The notes: generated by a model from the letters alone, not told the origin. Shown: positions 50,538-59,565, counted from the first letter of the stretch. The stretch is DNA of 64,000 nucleotides from Occultella gossypii (GCF_019947135.1 NZ_JAGSHT010000013.1:327379-391378); one strand, 5' to 3'. Translations and numbers: made by a program.

Positions 50538-52036
50538 CGGGCGCCGATCCCGCCCTCGACCGGCTCGCGCACGCCGTCCTCTGGCCCGGCTTCGCCGGCA
50601 CCACGGCCCCGGCCTGGTTGTTGCGGGCGCGCGCGGCCGGCGCCCCGGGTGCGGTGCTGTTCGCCACGAACATCGACGACGGCGACCCGCACCAGGCGGC
50701 ACGTCTGGTCGCCGAACTCGGTGGTCCGGATGCCGTGGTGGGCATCGACGAGGAGGGCGGTTCGGTCACCCGGCTGCACGCACGCACCGGGTCGCCCGTG
50801 CCCGGTCATGCCGTGCTCGGCCGCCACGACGACGTCACGGCGACGGCCGCCGTCGCCGCCCGGATCGGGACCGAGCTGGCCGAGCGGGGCATCGGGGTGG
50901 ACCTCGCCCCGGTCGCGGACGTGAACAGCAACCCGGCGAACCCGGTGATCGGGGTGCGCTCGTTCGGCGCCGAGCCGGATCTGGTGGCCCGGCACACGGC
51001 CGCGTACGTGCGCGGCCTGCAGAGCACCGGCACGGCCGCCTGCGCCAAGCACTTCCCCGGTCACGGGGACACCGCGACCGACTCCCACCTGGGCGGCGCC
51101 CGCTCGTCCGCGTCCGTGGCCGACCTCAAGGAGATCCACCTGGCGCCGTTCCGCGCCGCGATCGACGCCGGCGTCCGGGCCGTGCTGACCGCGCACCTGG
51201 TGGTCGATCACCTCGGCCCGGAGCCCGCGACGGTCAATCCCCGGGCGACCGCGCTGCTGCGCGGACTCGGGTTCGACGGCGTGATCGTCTCGGATGCGCT
51301 GGACATGCGGGCGATCTCGGCGACCCTCGGGATCGGGGGTGGCGCCGTGGCCGCGCTGCGGGCCGGCGTGGACCTGCTGTGCCTCGGCAACGCCGGCGTC
51401 TACCCGGTCACTGCTACCGACCCGCACCCGGACGAGCGCACGTATGCCGAGACCCAGCACGCCATCGTCGAGGCGCTGCGCTCGGGTGCGCTCGACCCCG
51501 AGGTCCTCGAGGCGGCGGCCGCTCGGATCGAGGCGCTGCGGTCCTGGGTCTCCCAGCAACGCGCGGCGACCGGCGCCCGCACCGCCGCCCCGATCACCGA
51601 CCGGGCCGCCGTCGAGGTCGCCCGGGGCGCCTGCGAGGTGCGCGGCGACGTCTCCCTGCAGCCCGGATCGGCGGTGGTGGTCGTGGACGGCCGTGCGGGC
51701 CGGAACGAGGCCGCCGGCGCCGTCCCCGATCCGGTGGCAGCCGCGCTGGCGCAGCGCCGGCCGATCACGGCAGTCACTGGCGCCGGGACGACCTCGGCGG
51801 ACTTCCGCAGCACCGCCCGGGACGCCGAACTCGTCCTCGTGCTGGACCAGCCGCACCTACGCGACGTCGAGCGGGACCTGCTCGAGACCGTCCTGGTCGC
51901 ACGCCCGGACGCGGTGGTGGTGCGACTGGGCTGGCCGGACGAACTCGCGTCAGCGCCGGCGCGCTTGATCACCACGTACGGGTCGGGCGCCGCGAGCGGC
52001 CGGGCGGTCGCGGACCTGCTCTGCGGGCCGCACTAG
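50534..52036 (+). CDS. GH3 beta-N-acetylhexosaminidase (NagZ-like)
   Basis: The 500-residue glycoside hydrolase has a TIM barrel with KHFPGHGDTATDSHL near residue 173-187, holding the NagZ-specific His-Asp acid/base loop, and the nucleophile Asp in VIVSDALDMRAI near 255. A second alpha/beta domain (about 360-500) is present. Family NagZ enzymes free GlcNAc from muropeptides in cell-wall recycling; no signal peptide is visible. GTG 50534 overlaps the upstream stop by four bases. It is convergent with, and overlaps by four bases, the heparinase-like gene. Confidence 0.92.
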   Translation: MTGADPALDRLAHAVLWPGFAGTTAPAWLLRARAAGAPGAVLFATNIDDGDPHQAARLVAELGGPDAVVGIDEEGGSVTRLHARTGSPVPGHAVLGRHDDVTATAAVAARIGTELAERGIGVDLAPVADVNSNPANPVIGVRSFGAEPDLVARHTAAYVRGLQSTGTAACAKHFPGHGDTATDSHLGGARSSASVADLKEIHLAPFRAAIDAGVRAVLTAHLVVDHLGPEPATVNPRATALLRGLGFDGVIVSDALDMRAISATLGIGGGAVAALRAGVDLLCLGNAGVYPVTATDPHPDERTYAETQHAIVEALRSGALDPEVLEAAAARIEALRSWVSQQRAATGARTAAPITDRAAVEVARGACEVRGDVSLQPGSAVVVVDGRAGRNEAAGAVPDPVAAALAQRRPITAVTGAGTTSADFRSTARDAELVLVLDQPHLRDVERDLLETVLVARPDAVVVRLGWPDELASAPARLITTYGSGAASGRAVADLLCGPH

Positions 52037-53925
52037 CCGCCCTCTGGCGCCGCCGAGAGCGCGCGCAGACCTGATCGCGGGCCCCTTGATGCCCACCCAT
52101 CCAAGCGGACGATCTGCGGCAGCGACGGCACCGCCACGCCGTCGACGATTGGGTCGAACACGACCGACAACGCGAAGGACGACGCATCACTCACGCGAAT
52201 CGTCAGCTTCGACTGCCCGTTTGCCGCCTGACCATCCGGGTTGGGAGACGACGGTAGCGGCACCGCGTCCATCACCGAGAACACAGCCCCTGCAGGAGCG
52301 TCCGCGATACGTGCCAGCACGGTCCGCCCATCAAGCGTCAGCACCGCCGACCGGCCATCCGGTGCGATGTCGACCGTGGCCGAGGTATGCATGAACCACC
52401 ACGCATCCGCCGGCTCCGAGGCCTGCACCTCGTCCTGCACGACCACCCGGGTGCGGTCATCGATCATCGCAACCCCGCGCTGCCAGGCATCGACACCGCG
52501 ATCCGCGTAGGCCTCGCTCAGGTCCGCCACCGTCCAGCCCGCACCTCGTGATGAGCCGTGCGCGATCACCTTGCCCCTCGCCGTCGGAGCCTGGTCAGGT
52601 CCGCTGCCGGAGCTGATGACGAGCGTGTTGTGCCCCTCCGCGCGCTTGCGGTAGTAGGTCCCGCGCCGGCTGCCGAAGTAGCCCGGCAGGCTGTAGGAGT
52701 CTGCACCCAGATCCTCCGCCCAGCGGACGCCCCCGGCATCGAGCACGAAGGTCCCCATGTCCAGGTCGCCGTGGCTGCTCGCGTTGTCACCGGGTCTGAA
52801 GCCGGTGAACAGGCCGGTCGAGTCGCCCCAAGCCGACCTGGAGAGCGCGATGCCGACATGTTCGTACACGGCGTCGGTCGCCAGCCTTGCCTGTGCCGGT
52901 GTCGCGCGGTCCGAGAGTCCGTACCAGACCATCGCTGCGGCTGGATCGGCCGACGCCAACCCCTCGTCCGCCCACCACGCGTACTCCGGGTGCTCGTACC
53001 GCTCGGCCAACCAGTACATCTCCGGCAGACCCCCTTGGGCGGGCGACGCGTCAGCGACGTTGAAGCTGAGGCCGGTCGTGCCCGCCATGTGAAGTGCGAA
53101 CGCCCCGGTCTCAGCAAGGCCGGGGGCATCCGACATGCCGAAGTCGCGGCCCGTGGCCGACACCAGGCTCGCGATGTACTGGACAAGGTACTTTGTCGCG
53201 TACTTCCAGTAGACGATCCCCTCAGGAAACCCGCCCGAGGGGGCGTACTCGTCGATCGCCGGCCCGACATGCCTGAGTCCAAGCTGCAGAAGCCGCTCGG
53301 TGAGAGCCGGATCGACATCGGCCAGGGCCAGGCTCGCCATCGCGATCCCACCCACGCACACGATCTGCCAGTTGTTCGTCTCGGTTGTCCAACCCGCACC
53401 GTTCTCGTACGCCTCCAGTGCAGGTCGCAGACCCTTGCTGATCATGGCGGCCGCGACGATCGATCGCCGTTCGTCATCGAGGTAGGCATGGAGCCAGTCG
53501 TAGCCGATGGCAAAGCCGTTCAACAGCTCCGCCACCGCCAGGAAACTCTCCGGGTTCCAGTCTGGGAACGCGGCAGCAGCCTCGAGCTCGACGGCGGCGC
53601 GCTCGGCGTACGCGCGATCCTCGGTCAGCCGGTAACTCAGTGCGAGCATCCACACGCGGGTCTTGACCTGGCGCGCCGGCCACAGCAGAGACCGCCTGTT
53701 GGTGAACTCGTACACCGTCGTCGGCTCGTCCAGGAGAGCATCGGCGCCGGCCAACAGCCGCCCCTGCAGGGCAGCAGCACCCCCGTCCGACTCGACCCAT
53801 GCGTGGATCTGGGCCAACCGGTCGTCGTCGGCGATCAACCGCGGATGGTCGCTACGCACCAGTTCGATCACACTCTCCGGCACGACCGGCGCGAACCCCG
53901 CACGCGGTGCCATCCTCAGCCACAC
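52033..53925 (-). CDS. Heparinase II/III-like polysaccharide lyase, short copy without signal peptide
   Basis: The 630-residue protein has a helical toroid (40-290) followed by a beta-sandwich with SSHGDLDMGTFVLDAGG near 386 and the HNT motif (His432 in AEGHNTLVI). This is the heparinase II/III layout. It is a tandem copy of the first 620 residues of the next gene, most residues being identical. It lacks that copy's secretion signal and accessory domains. GTG 53925 lies inside the end of the upstream gene; ATG 53913 is an alternative. It is possibly cytoplasmic, acting on imported uronic oligosaccharides, or a broken duplicate. The substrate is unknown. Confidence 0.85.
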   Translation of the reverse strand: MWLRMAPRAGFAPVVPESVIELVRSDHPRLIADDDRLAQIHAWVESDGGAAALQGRLLAGADALLDEPTTVYEFTNRRSLLWPARQVKTRVWMLALSYRLTEDRAYAERAAVELEAAAAFPDWNPESFLAVAELLNGFAIGYDWLHAYLDDERRSIVAAAMISKGLRPALEAYENGAGWTTETNNWQIVCVGGIAMASLALADVDPALTERLLQLGLRHVGPAIDEYAPSGGFPEGIVYWKYATKYLVQYIASLVSATGRDFGMSDAPGLAETGAFALHMAGTTGLSFNVADASPAQGGLPEMYWLAERYEHPEYAWWADEGLASADPAAAMVWYGLSDRATPAQARLATDAVYEHVGIALSRSAWGDSTGLFTGFRPGDNASSHGDLDMGTFVLDAGGVRWAEDLGADSYSLPGYFGSRRGTYYRKRAEGHNTLVISSGSGPDQAPTARGKVIAHGSSRGAGWTVADLSEAYADRGVDAWQRGVAMIDDRTRVVVQDEVQASEPADAWWFMHTSATVDIAPDGRSAVLTLDGRTVLARIADAPAGAVFSVMDAVPLPSSPNPDGQAANGQSKLTIRVSDASSFALSVVFDPIVDGVAVPSLPQIVRLDGWASRGPRSGLRALSAAPEGG

Positions 53926-56900
53926 CCGCTCGTACGGCCTGTGGCTGTGGTACCGATCAGCCCAGACATGGTGCCCGGCCCGCAGCTCAGCGGACCGTCA
54001 ATGCTCGAGTCGATCAGGACCACTGTGGCATCGGGTGTAAGAGCGACCGGCCCCTGCACCGTGGCATTGTCCCACCAGACGTTCGAGCTGCCGGACACCG
54101 TGACGGGCCCGATCAGCGTGCTGTCCTGGACGCGGATGTCCCCCGCATCAGCCGCAGACACCGGTCCCTCGATGTGCGAACCGGTCATCGAGACATTCGT
54201 CCCGGAGGCGACGGTGACCGGCCCATCGACCTCGGCATCCACGAGGCAGGCCCAGTCACCCGAGAGCTCCAGGGGCCCGGTCACCGAGCCGGTCACCGGT
54301 GAAGCACAGACATCCTCGATCGCCCAGGTCAGCACGAGCGCCGGGCCATCCGCTCCGGCTTCGCGGGCAACAACACTCGCGCCGAGGGCTTGTGTGTCGT
54401 TCTCGTCCTGCTGGAGCGAGAACCCGACAGCACCATCGGCCAGCGCTGTCGCGACCGCGTCGGTGACATCGATGCTGGTCTGGGCACTGGTCTCACCCGA
54501 CACGAAGCTGCCCACGACCTCGCCAACGGCAGGTCGCGTGTTCCACGTGACGTCTCGCTCCTGCCAGTCGGCTGCCGCCGTGTAGACGTCCACGGCCATC
54601 GTGCGCCCTTCGCCCACGTAGGTCGTCATCACCAGCTCCGCGCTGACCAGGTCGGCGTGCGGCGCCGGCAGGTCGAAGGCGAGGTAGGTCACCCTGTTGA
54701 AGCCCGCATCCGCCCGCGGAACTCCCTTGATCGTGAGCACCGATCGCCCGCCGTACGTGGAATCGGCATAGGTGCCGTCGCGGACGAAGGTGTCGCGCGC
54801 CACAGACACGATCGTGGTCTCCGGATCCGTCACGGTGATCTCGACGGCGTCGAAGAGCAACCGGCCGCTCTCGCCGCGCCACCACGCGATCACAGTCGCG
54901 ACGCCCGGTGCCCTGGCCACGAGGAGCTCGTCGGTCACCTCGACCACCGCGGGGTCGGTCGTTGTGATCTCGACACCCTCGGGCACCGCCGTCGTGCCGT
55001 CGCTCAGCTCCATCGCCACCGTCAGCGGCTGAGCGGTCTCCATGGCCATGTCGCCCGCAACACCGAGCGAGAGCGCGACGGGCACCGGCTCGGACGAGAC
55101 GTTGGGCCAGAGGCCATCGGCCGTCACCACACGGAGCTCGGACAGGCTCATCCAGGTGTTCGCGCTGTTGCCATGACCCACGATCCGCACATATCGCGCC
55201 GTCGCAGAATCGAACGGGATGCTCTCCATCTCCAGCGTGCTTCCGCTGCTGCTCCCGGACCAGCGCGGGATCCAGGATCGCCCGTCCATCGACGTCTCGA
55301 CGTCGAAGGTGTAGACCCGCCGATCTCCTTGGCTCCACGCCACCTGCACGCCTGAGATCTCCGCCTGCGCAGGCAGGTTCGCGCGCAGCCACTGGCCGTC
55401 GCCGTTCGCCGACCAGAACGTCCCCAGATCGCCATCGATGGCGTTCCGCGTGGGGTTGGCGCCCACGATGCTTCCGGTCAGGAAGCCCTGAACCGGCTCG
55501 AGGAGGTAGAGCCGGTATCGTGCGGCGCAGTCGCCCGCTCCGTCATCGACACAGATCGTCGCCACTCCCGGCAACGAGTCGGGCATCTGGATGTCGACGG
55601 CGTGGTTCGGGTTCGCCGCGTCCGCTTCGATCGTTCCGAGCGACTCGGTCTCAAGAACCAGGCTGCGAGACTCCGGACCGAACCCAGGAACCGTCACGCC
55701 GTCGTAACGAAGATCGGCCAAGGCCGCCGAGCCGCCGTCAGGAGCAGTCCACCCGCCCAAGGGGCCGACCTGCGGCAATGGCGGCACCGCAATGCCGTCG
55801 ACGACTGGGTCGAACACGACCGACAACGTGAAGGCCGAAGCATCGCTCACCTGGATCGTCAGCTTCGACTGCGCGTTGGCTGCCTGGCCATCCGGGTTGG
55901 GAGACGTCGGCAGCGGTACCGCATCCATCACCGAGAACACAGCGTCCGCAGGTGCCTGCGCGATGCGTGCCAGCACGGTCCGCCCATCACGCGTCAAGAG
56001 CGCCGACCGGCCGTCGGGGGCGATCTCTACCGTGGCCGAGGTATGCATGAACCACCATGCATCCGCCGGCTCCGAGGCCAGCACCTCATCTTGCACGACC
56101 ACACGTGTGCGGTCGTCGAACATCGCAACTCCGCGATGCCAGCTCTCGACGCCACGGTCGGCGTAGGCAGTCGTGAGGTCCGCGACCGTGAAGGCGGCGA
56201 CCGGGGAAGATCCCTGGGCGATCACCTCGCCGGTGCCCGTCACCGACTGGTCGGGTCCGCTGCCGGGGTTGACGACGAGCGTGTTCTGCCCTTCCGCGCG
56301 CTTGCGATAGTAGGTCCAGCGCTCGCTGCCGAAGTAGCCCGGCAGGCTGTAGGAGTCGGTCCCGAGCTCGTCAGCCCACCGGTGGCCCCACGCATCGAGA
56401 ACGAACGTGCCCATGTCGAGATCGCCGTGGCTGCTCGCGTTGTCGCCCGGACGGAAGCCAGTGAAGAGTCCCGTCGATGTGCCCCACGCCGACCGGGACA
56501 GTTGCACCCCGACGGCGTCGTAGCCCGCGTCGAGCGGTAGCTCCGCCACGCCCGGCGTCACCCGCTCCGAGAGCCCGTACCAGACCATCGCCGCAGCGGT
56601 GTCAGGTGCCTCCGAGTTGTTGCTCAAACCGTGGCCCTCATCCGCCCACCAGGCGTACTCAGGATGCTCGTACCTATCGGCCATCCAGTACAGCTCCGGC
56701 GGTCCACCGTAGGCAGCGGAGGCGTCGGCGAAGTTGAAGGAACGTCCACTCGAACCTGTCATGTGCATGTTGAAGGCGCCGGTCTCAGCCAGGCCGGGCG
56801 CGTCCGAGATGCCGAGGTCGGTACCGATAGCCGATTCCAGGCTCGCCATGTACTGCACGAGAAATCGCGTCGCGTACCGCCAGTACATGATCCCCTCGGG

Positions 56901-57653
56901 GTACCCACCTTCGGGGGCGTACTCGTCGATCGCCGGGCCGATGTGCTCCAGCCCGAGTCGAAGGAGCGATTCCGTCAGCTCCGGGTCCACGTCCGCCAAG
57001 GCGAGACTGGCCATCGCGATACCGCCGACACAGACGATCTGCCAGTTGCTCGTCTCGGTTGTCCAGTTGTGGCCCGCCTCGTAGCTTGCCATGGCCGGTT
57101 GCAGCCCCATCTCGATCATCGCCGTGGAGAGGACCGATCGGCGCTCAGGGGTCAGGTACGCGTACAACCAGTCGTAGCCGATCGCGAACCCGTTGAGCAG
57201 CTCGGCCACGGAGAGGAAGGCCTCAGGGTTCCAGTCCTTGAAACCAGCAGCAGCCTCCATCTCGACGTAAGCACGCTCCGCGTAGATGGGGTCTTGAGTC
57301 AACCGGTACGCCAGGGCCAGCGTCCACACCCTGGTCTTGACCTGGCGTGCGGACGCCAGGATGCTGCGGCCGTTGTGCACGTACTCCGTGGTCGGCTCGT
57401 CCAGGATCGCATCCGCCTCGCCGAGGAGCTCGTCTCTCACCGCCGCCGCACCGTCGTCGGCTGCGATCCACCCCTGGATCTCGGCAAGGCGATCATCATC
57501 AGCGATGAGCCGCGGGTGATCGGGCCGCACCATCTCGACGACACTCTCCGGGATGTGTGGAGCGAACCCACCCTCGGCTTGTGCCGGGGCAGCGAGCGAT
57601 GCCACGAGCGCACACGCCAGAGCTGGCGCCACCCATCCAGTGTTTCGTCTCAT
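53916..57653 (-). CDS. Secreted multidomain heparinase II/III-like protein with F5/8C, DNRLRE and beta-helix modules
   Basis: The 1245-residue product has a signal peptide at 1-26 (cleavage near AQA-EGG) and a heparinase II/III-like part at about 30-625. F5/8C discoidin-type carbohydrate-binding follows at about 735-845 (NAIDGDLGTFWSANGDG...RYVRIVGHG). A Big-like domain lies at 860-945, a DNRLRE/CBM96-type domain at 946-1115 (DTFVRDGTYADSTYGG), and five short beta-helix-like repeats with GPV every 19-20 residues at 1117-1245. The HNT motif of its paralog is QNT here (Gln456), so the active or metal site may be altered. ATG 57653 has a purine-rich leader. The role is probably extracellular polysaccharide cleavage or binding. 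Confidence 0.88.
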   Translation of the reverse strand: MRRNTGWVAPALACALVASLAAPAQAEGGFAPHIPESVVEMVRPDHPRLIADDDRLAEIQGWIAADDGAAAVRDELLGEADAILDEPTTEYVHNGRSILASARQVKTRVWTLALAYRLTQDPIYAERAYVEMEAAAGFKDWNPEAFLSVAELLNGFAIGYDWLYAYLTPERRSVLSTAMIEMGLQPAMASYEAGHNWTTETSNWQIVCVGGIAMASLALADVDPELTESLLRLGLEHIGPAIDEYAPEGGYPEGIMYWRYATRFLVQYMASLESAIGTDLGISDAPGLAETGAFNMHMTGSSGRSFNFADASAAYGGPPELYWMADRYEHPEYAWWADEGHGLSNNSEAPDTAAAMVWYGLSERVTPGVAELPLDAGYDAVGVQLSRSAWGTSTGLFTGFRPGDNASSHGDLDMGTFVLDAWGHRWADELGTDSYSLPGYFGSERWTYYRKRAEGQNTLVVNPGSGPDQSVTGTGEVIAQGSSPVAAFTVADLTTAYADRGVESWHRGVAMFDDRTRVVVQDEVLASEPADAWWFMHTSATVEIAPDGRSALLTRDGRTVLARIAQAPADAVFSVMDAVPLPTSPNPDGQAANAQSKLTIQVSDASAFTLSVVFDPVVDGIAVPPLPQVGPLGGWTAPDGGSAALADLRYDGVTVPGFGPESRSLVLETESLGTIEADAANPNHAVDIQMPDSLPGVATICVDDGAGDCAARYRLYLLEPVQGFLTGSIVGANPTRNAIDGDLGTFWSANGDGQWLRANLPAQAEISGVQVAWSQGDRRVYTFDVETSMDGRSWIPRWSGSSSGSTLEMESIPFDSATARYVRIVGHGNSANTWMSLSELRVVTADGLWPNVSSEPVPVALSLGVAGDMAMETAQPLTVAMELSDGTTAVPEGVEITTTDPAVVEVTDELLVARAPGVATVIAWWRGESGRLLFDAVEITVTDPETTIVSVARDTFVRDGTYADSTYGGRSVLTIKGVPRADAGFNRVTYLAFDLPAPHADLVSAELVMTTYVGEGRTMAVDVYTAAADWQERDVTWNTRPAVGEVVGSFVSGETSAQTSIDVTDAVATALADGAVGFSLQQDENDTQALGASVVAREAGADGPALVLTWAIEDVCASPVTGSVTGPLELSGDWACLVDAEVDGPVTVASGTNVSMTGSHIEGPVSAADAGDIRVQDSTLIGPVTVSGSSNVWWDNATVQGPVALTPDATVVLIDSSIDGPLSCGPGTMSGLIGTTATGRTSGCG

Positions 57654-58184
57654 CTTCTTCTTCTCTCTTTGTGCGACAGCGCACAAGGCTGTCAATCGGC
57701 GAGCTGCCATGGACCGTACGGATCGCCAAGTACTTCGTTCCTCGCCCACCAGATCCCCGGGGCCGGTGCGACTCGTACTCGACGCCATCGCCTGCGGCGA
57801 ACGCGCGCCAGGATGTCCAGGGCGCAGTCCTGTAGGGAGTCGCCCCGACCCTTTGCCGCGCGCCGTACGGCCGACCCGGCACCTCGCCCTGCGTCCACCA
57901 CGACGCCAGCCAGGCCACACCCTCTCGTGCGCGACGAGGTGGCCGGCCACGTAGTCGGCGGCCGCCACCCAGCCTTCGGCTCGGGAACGAAGTCGGGTGC
58001 GGCAGGACCGCAGGACCGGTCCACCGTCAGGTCGTCGACGGCGCTCGCCACGGTGGGGCACAGCCCGACACCACCGCTCCTGACGAGAGTGTCGCGCACC
58101 TGGACGACCTGGGCGCGGTCGATCGTCACAGTGATGAGGTCCGTGGATCGTGGCCCCGGCTCGACCGGTCCGTCGGCGTGCCGC
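57654..58184. other. 531-base region with no intact gene
   Basis: This region lies between the heparinase-like gene and the truncated upstream gene. All six frames either stop often or give Arg/Pro-rich products with no family features. On the - strand it could be the decayed body of the gene that begins at 58319, but I cannot trace a convincing protein through it. No clear promoter for the heparinase-like genes is visible, so their transcript may start at the promoter near 58400. Confidence 0.5.
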
Positions 58185-58319
58185 TCACAGGATGATCTCG
58201 GCGTCCGACGACTCATCGCCGAGGGCTGCGATGAGCCCGGGTGAGTGCGCAACCCCGACGTTGAGCGTGGCCCAGGACGAGCGAAGCGAGACGGTGCGCG
58301 GAGCGGGGGTCGAGGTCAC
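58185..58319 (-). pseudogene. Truncated N-terminus resembling a polysaccharide pyruvyl transferase-family protein
   Basis: The 44-residue product starts at GTG 58319 with a strong GGGAGGG site upstream. The segment SLRSSWATLNVGVAHSPGLI, then AALGDESSDAEIIL, resembles the start of polysaccharide pyruvyl transferase-family proteins (SSW..xNIGDIxHTPGxLxLL...AEVxLW). The stop TGA falls exactly where Trp (TGG) is expected. The frame past the stop does not give the rest of the domain, so more than one mutation has occurred. A good start site and regulated promoter show it was recently functional. The family call rests on about 40 residues. Confidence 0.45.
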
Positions 58320-58374
58320 GGTTCCCTCCCGTGCGGCATCGGTGCCGCTGGTGGTTGTCGTCTGACGAACATCG

Positions 58375-58394
58375 TTGACGTATCGTCGCGTCAA
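58375..58394. promoter_or_regulatory. Operator copy 1 (TGACGTATCGTCGCGTCA core)
   Basis: A 20-base imperfect palindrome has end arms TTGACG and CGTCAA. It shares its core with operator copy 2, 29 bases away in the same orientation. It lies at the predicted transcription start of the - strand promoter. It is probably bound by the LacI-type regulator encoded beside it. Confidence 0.65.
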
Positions 58395-58423
58395 ACATTA
58401 GTGGTGACGTATCGTCACGTCAA
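58395..58423 (-). promoter_or_regulatory. Predicted promoter of the heparinase-like operon
   Basis: On the - strand, -35 TTGACG (58423-58418) and -10 TAATGT (58400-58395) are 17 bases apart, a very good sigma70-type match for this genome. Operator copy 2 covers the -35 and spacer, and operator copy 1 covers the start point, so repressor binding would block RNA polymerase. It reads into the truncated gene at 58319 and onward to the heparinase-like genes. Confidence 0.7.
58404..58423. promoter_or_regulatory. Operator copy 2 (TGACGTATCGTCACGTCA core)
   Basis: A 20-base imperfect palindrome with arms TGACGT and ACGTCA differs from copy 1 by only two bases across 20 (the first base and one core base). 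The 29-base centre spacing puts both sites on nearly the same DNA face (just under three turns), suiting cooperative binding. Confidence 0.65.
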
Positions 58424-58455
58424 CAACCTCGATCAAACCGTAGCGCGACGATGCG

Positions 58456-59496
58456 TCAGACCGCCGTCCACCACGGGGCCGGCACCGCTGGAGGACGCGC
58501 TGTGCTGGCGCGCGGGATGAGTACGGGGGCCGGGGAGTCGACGAGCCCGAACCGGGTCGGCGCGCCCGCGAGAACCGCGGCGATCGCCTCGACAGCGCGG
58601 GCGCCGAGCTCCGCCATCGGCATTTTCACGGTGGCAAGAGGCGGGCGGAGGTCGTCGGCGACCTCGGCGTCGTGGATCGCGATGAGCGACAGGTCGTCGG
58701 GGACGCGGACGCCCGCGTCGAGGGCCGCGTTGAGGGTGCCGACCGCGGAGAGCACGTTGTTGACGACGATCCCGGTTGGCCGGCGCCCAGAGGCCAAGAT
58801 CGCCGCGAAGCCTTCTGCTCCGGCGGAGGACCCGAACCCGGAGCGGTTCGCCGGGCGCGGCTCGAGCCCGGCATCAGCCATCGCTTCCGTGTAGCCCCGG
58901 TAGCGCTCCGAGGTGGGGATCCAGGACGCACCTCCGACGAACTCGATGTCCCGGTGTCCAAGGTCTAGCAGATGCTGGGTCGCGACCAGTCCGGCGGCGG
59001 CATCGTCGATCGCAAGCCACCGCCCATCCTGCGCGTGACGTCCCTCGACCACGATCACCGGCGCGGGGCGGGCCCGCAGGTGCCGCATAACCTCGTCGTC
59101 GATGAGTCCCTCGCTGCGGACGATGATCCCGTCGATCGAACCCTGGCCCAGCAGCCGGGCCAGGAAGTGGCTGCCGGAGCGCATCCACATCGCGTCGCCG
59201 AGCACCACCGCCCAGCCGCGTGCCTCGGCGGCGTCGTAGATGCCGTGGAACATCTCGCGGTAGATCGGATTCTCGACCTTCTGGACGACGACGGCTATCG
59301 TGCCCGCCCGCTGTCGCCGCAACGCCCGGGCAGCATCGTTGGGCACGTACCCGAGGTCCGCGATGATCCCCTCGATTCGAGCGCGGGTCTCCTCGCTCAT
59401 GCGCGTGTGCGTGGTGCCGTTGACGACGGCGGAGACCGCCGAGATCGAGACGCCGGCACGGCGCGCGATCTCCTTCTGGGTGGCCATCCTGCTCAT
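58456..59496 (-). CDS. LacI family transcriptional regulator
   Basis: The 346-residue repressor has a LacI helix-turn-helix (QKEIARRAGVSISAVSAVVNG, hinge YVPNDAARALRRQRAG) and a periplasmic-binding-protein-like sensor domain (GIIVRSEGLID, HDAEVADDLRPPLATV near 290). ATG 59496 is chosen; Met 59487 is possible but has no room for a ribosome site. It is read toward the operator pair and heparinase-like locus 33 bases beyond its stop, so it is the likely regulator. The ligand is presumably an oligosaccharide released by that locus (inferred). Confidence 0.92.
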   Translation of the reverse strand: MSRMATQKEIARRAGVSISAVSAVVNGTTHTRMSEETRARIEGIIADLGYVPNDAARALRRQRAGTIAVVVQKVENPIYREMFHGIYDAAEARGWAVVLGDAMWMRSGSHFLARLLGQGSIDGIIVRSEGLIDDEVMRHLRARPAPVIVVEGRHAQDGRWLAIDDAAAGLVATQHLLDLGHRDIEFVGGASWIPTSERYRGYTEAMADAGLEPRPANRSGFGSSAGAEGFAAILASGRRPTGIVVNNVLSAVGTLNAALDAGVRVPDDLSLIAIHDAEVADDLRPPLATVKMPMAELGARAVEAIAAVLAGAPTRFGLVDSPAPVLIPRASTARPPAVPAPWWTAV

Positions 59497-59540
59497 GGTA
59501 GGCCGAGTCCCCCGCGGCTGGAGCCTGGTACTCACATCAC

Positions 59541-59559
59541 TCAAGTAAGGCTATCCTAA
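59541..59559 (+). promoter_or_regulatory. DtxR/IdeR-type iron box over a leaderless promoter
   Basis: The 19-mer matches the DtxR/IdeR consensus TTAGGTTAGGCTAACCTAA at 15 of 19 positions by eye, with the right half AGGCTATCCTAA near perfect. It overlaps a -10-like TATCCT (59552-59557) that ends only eight bases before the ATG at 59566, so the mRNA probably starts at the ATG. The -35 is weak. Iron-dependent repression of the next gene is predicted. Confidence 0.6.
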
Positions 59560-59565
59560 GCATCC

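Noticed and set aside
57654..58061. The frame of the large heparinase-like gene extends 136 codons upstream
   Set aside because: The clear signal peptide starts at 57653, and the extension is Arg-rich and unlike any domain.
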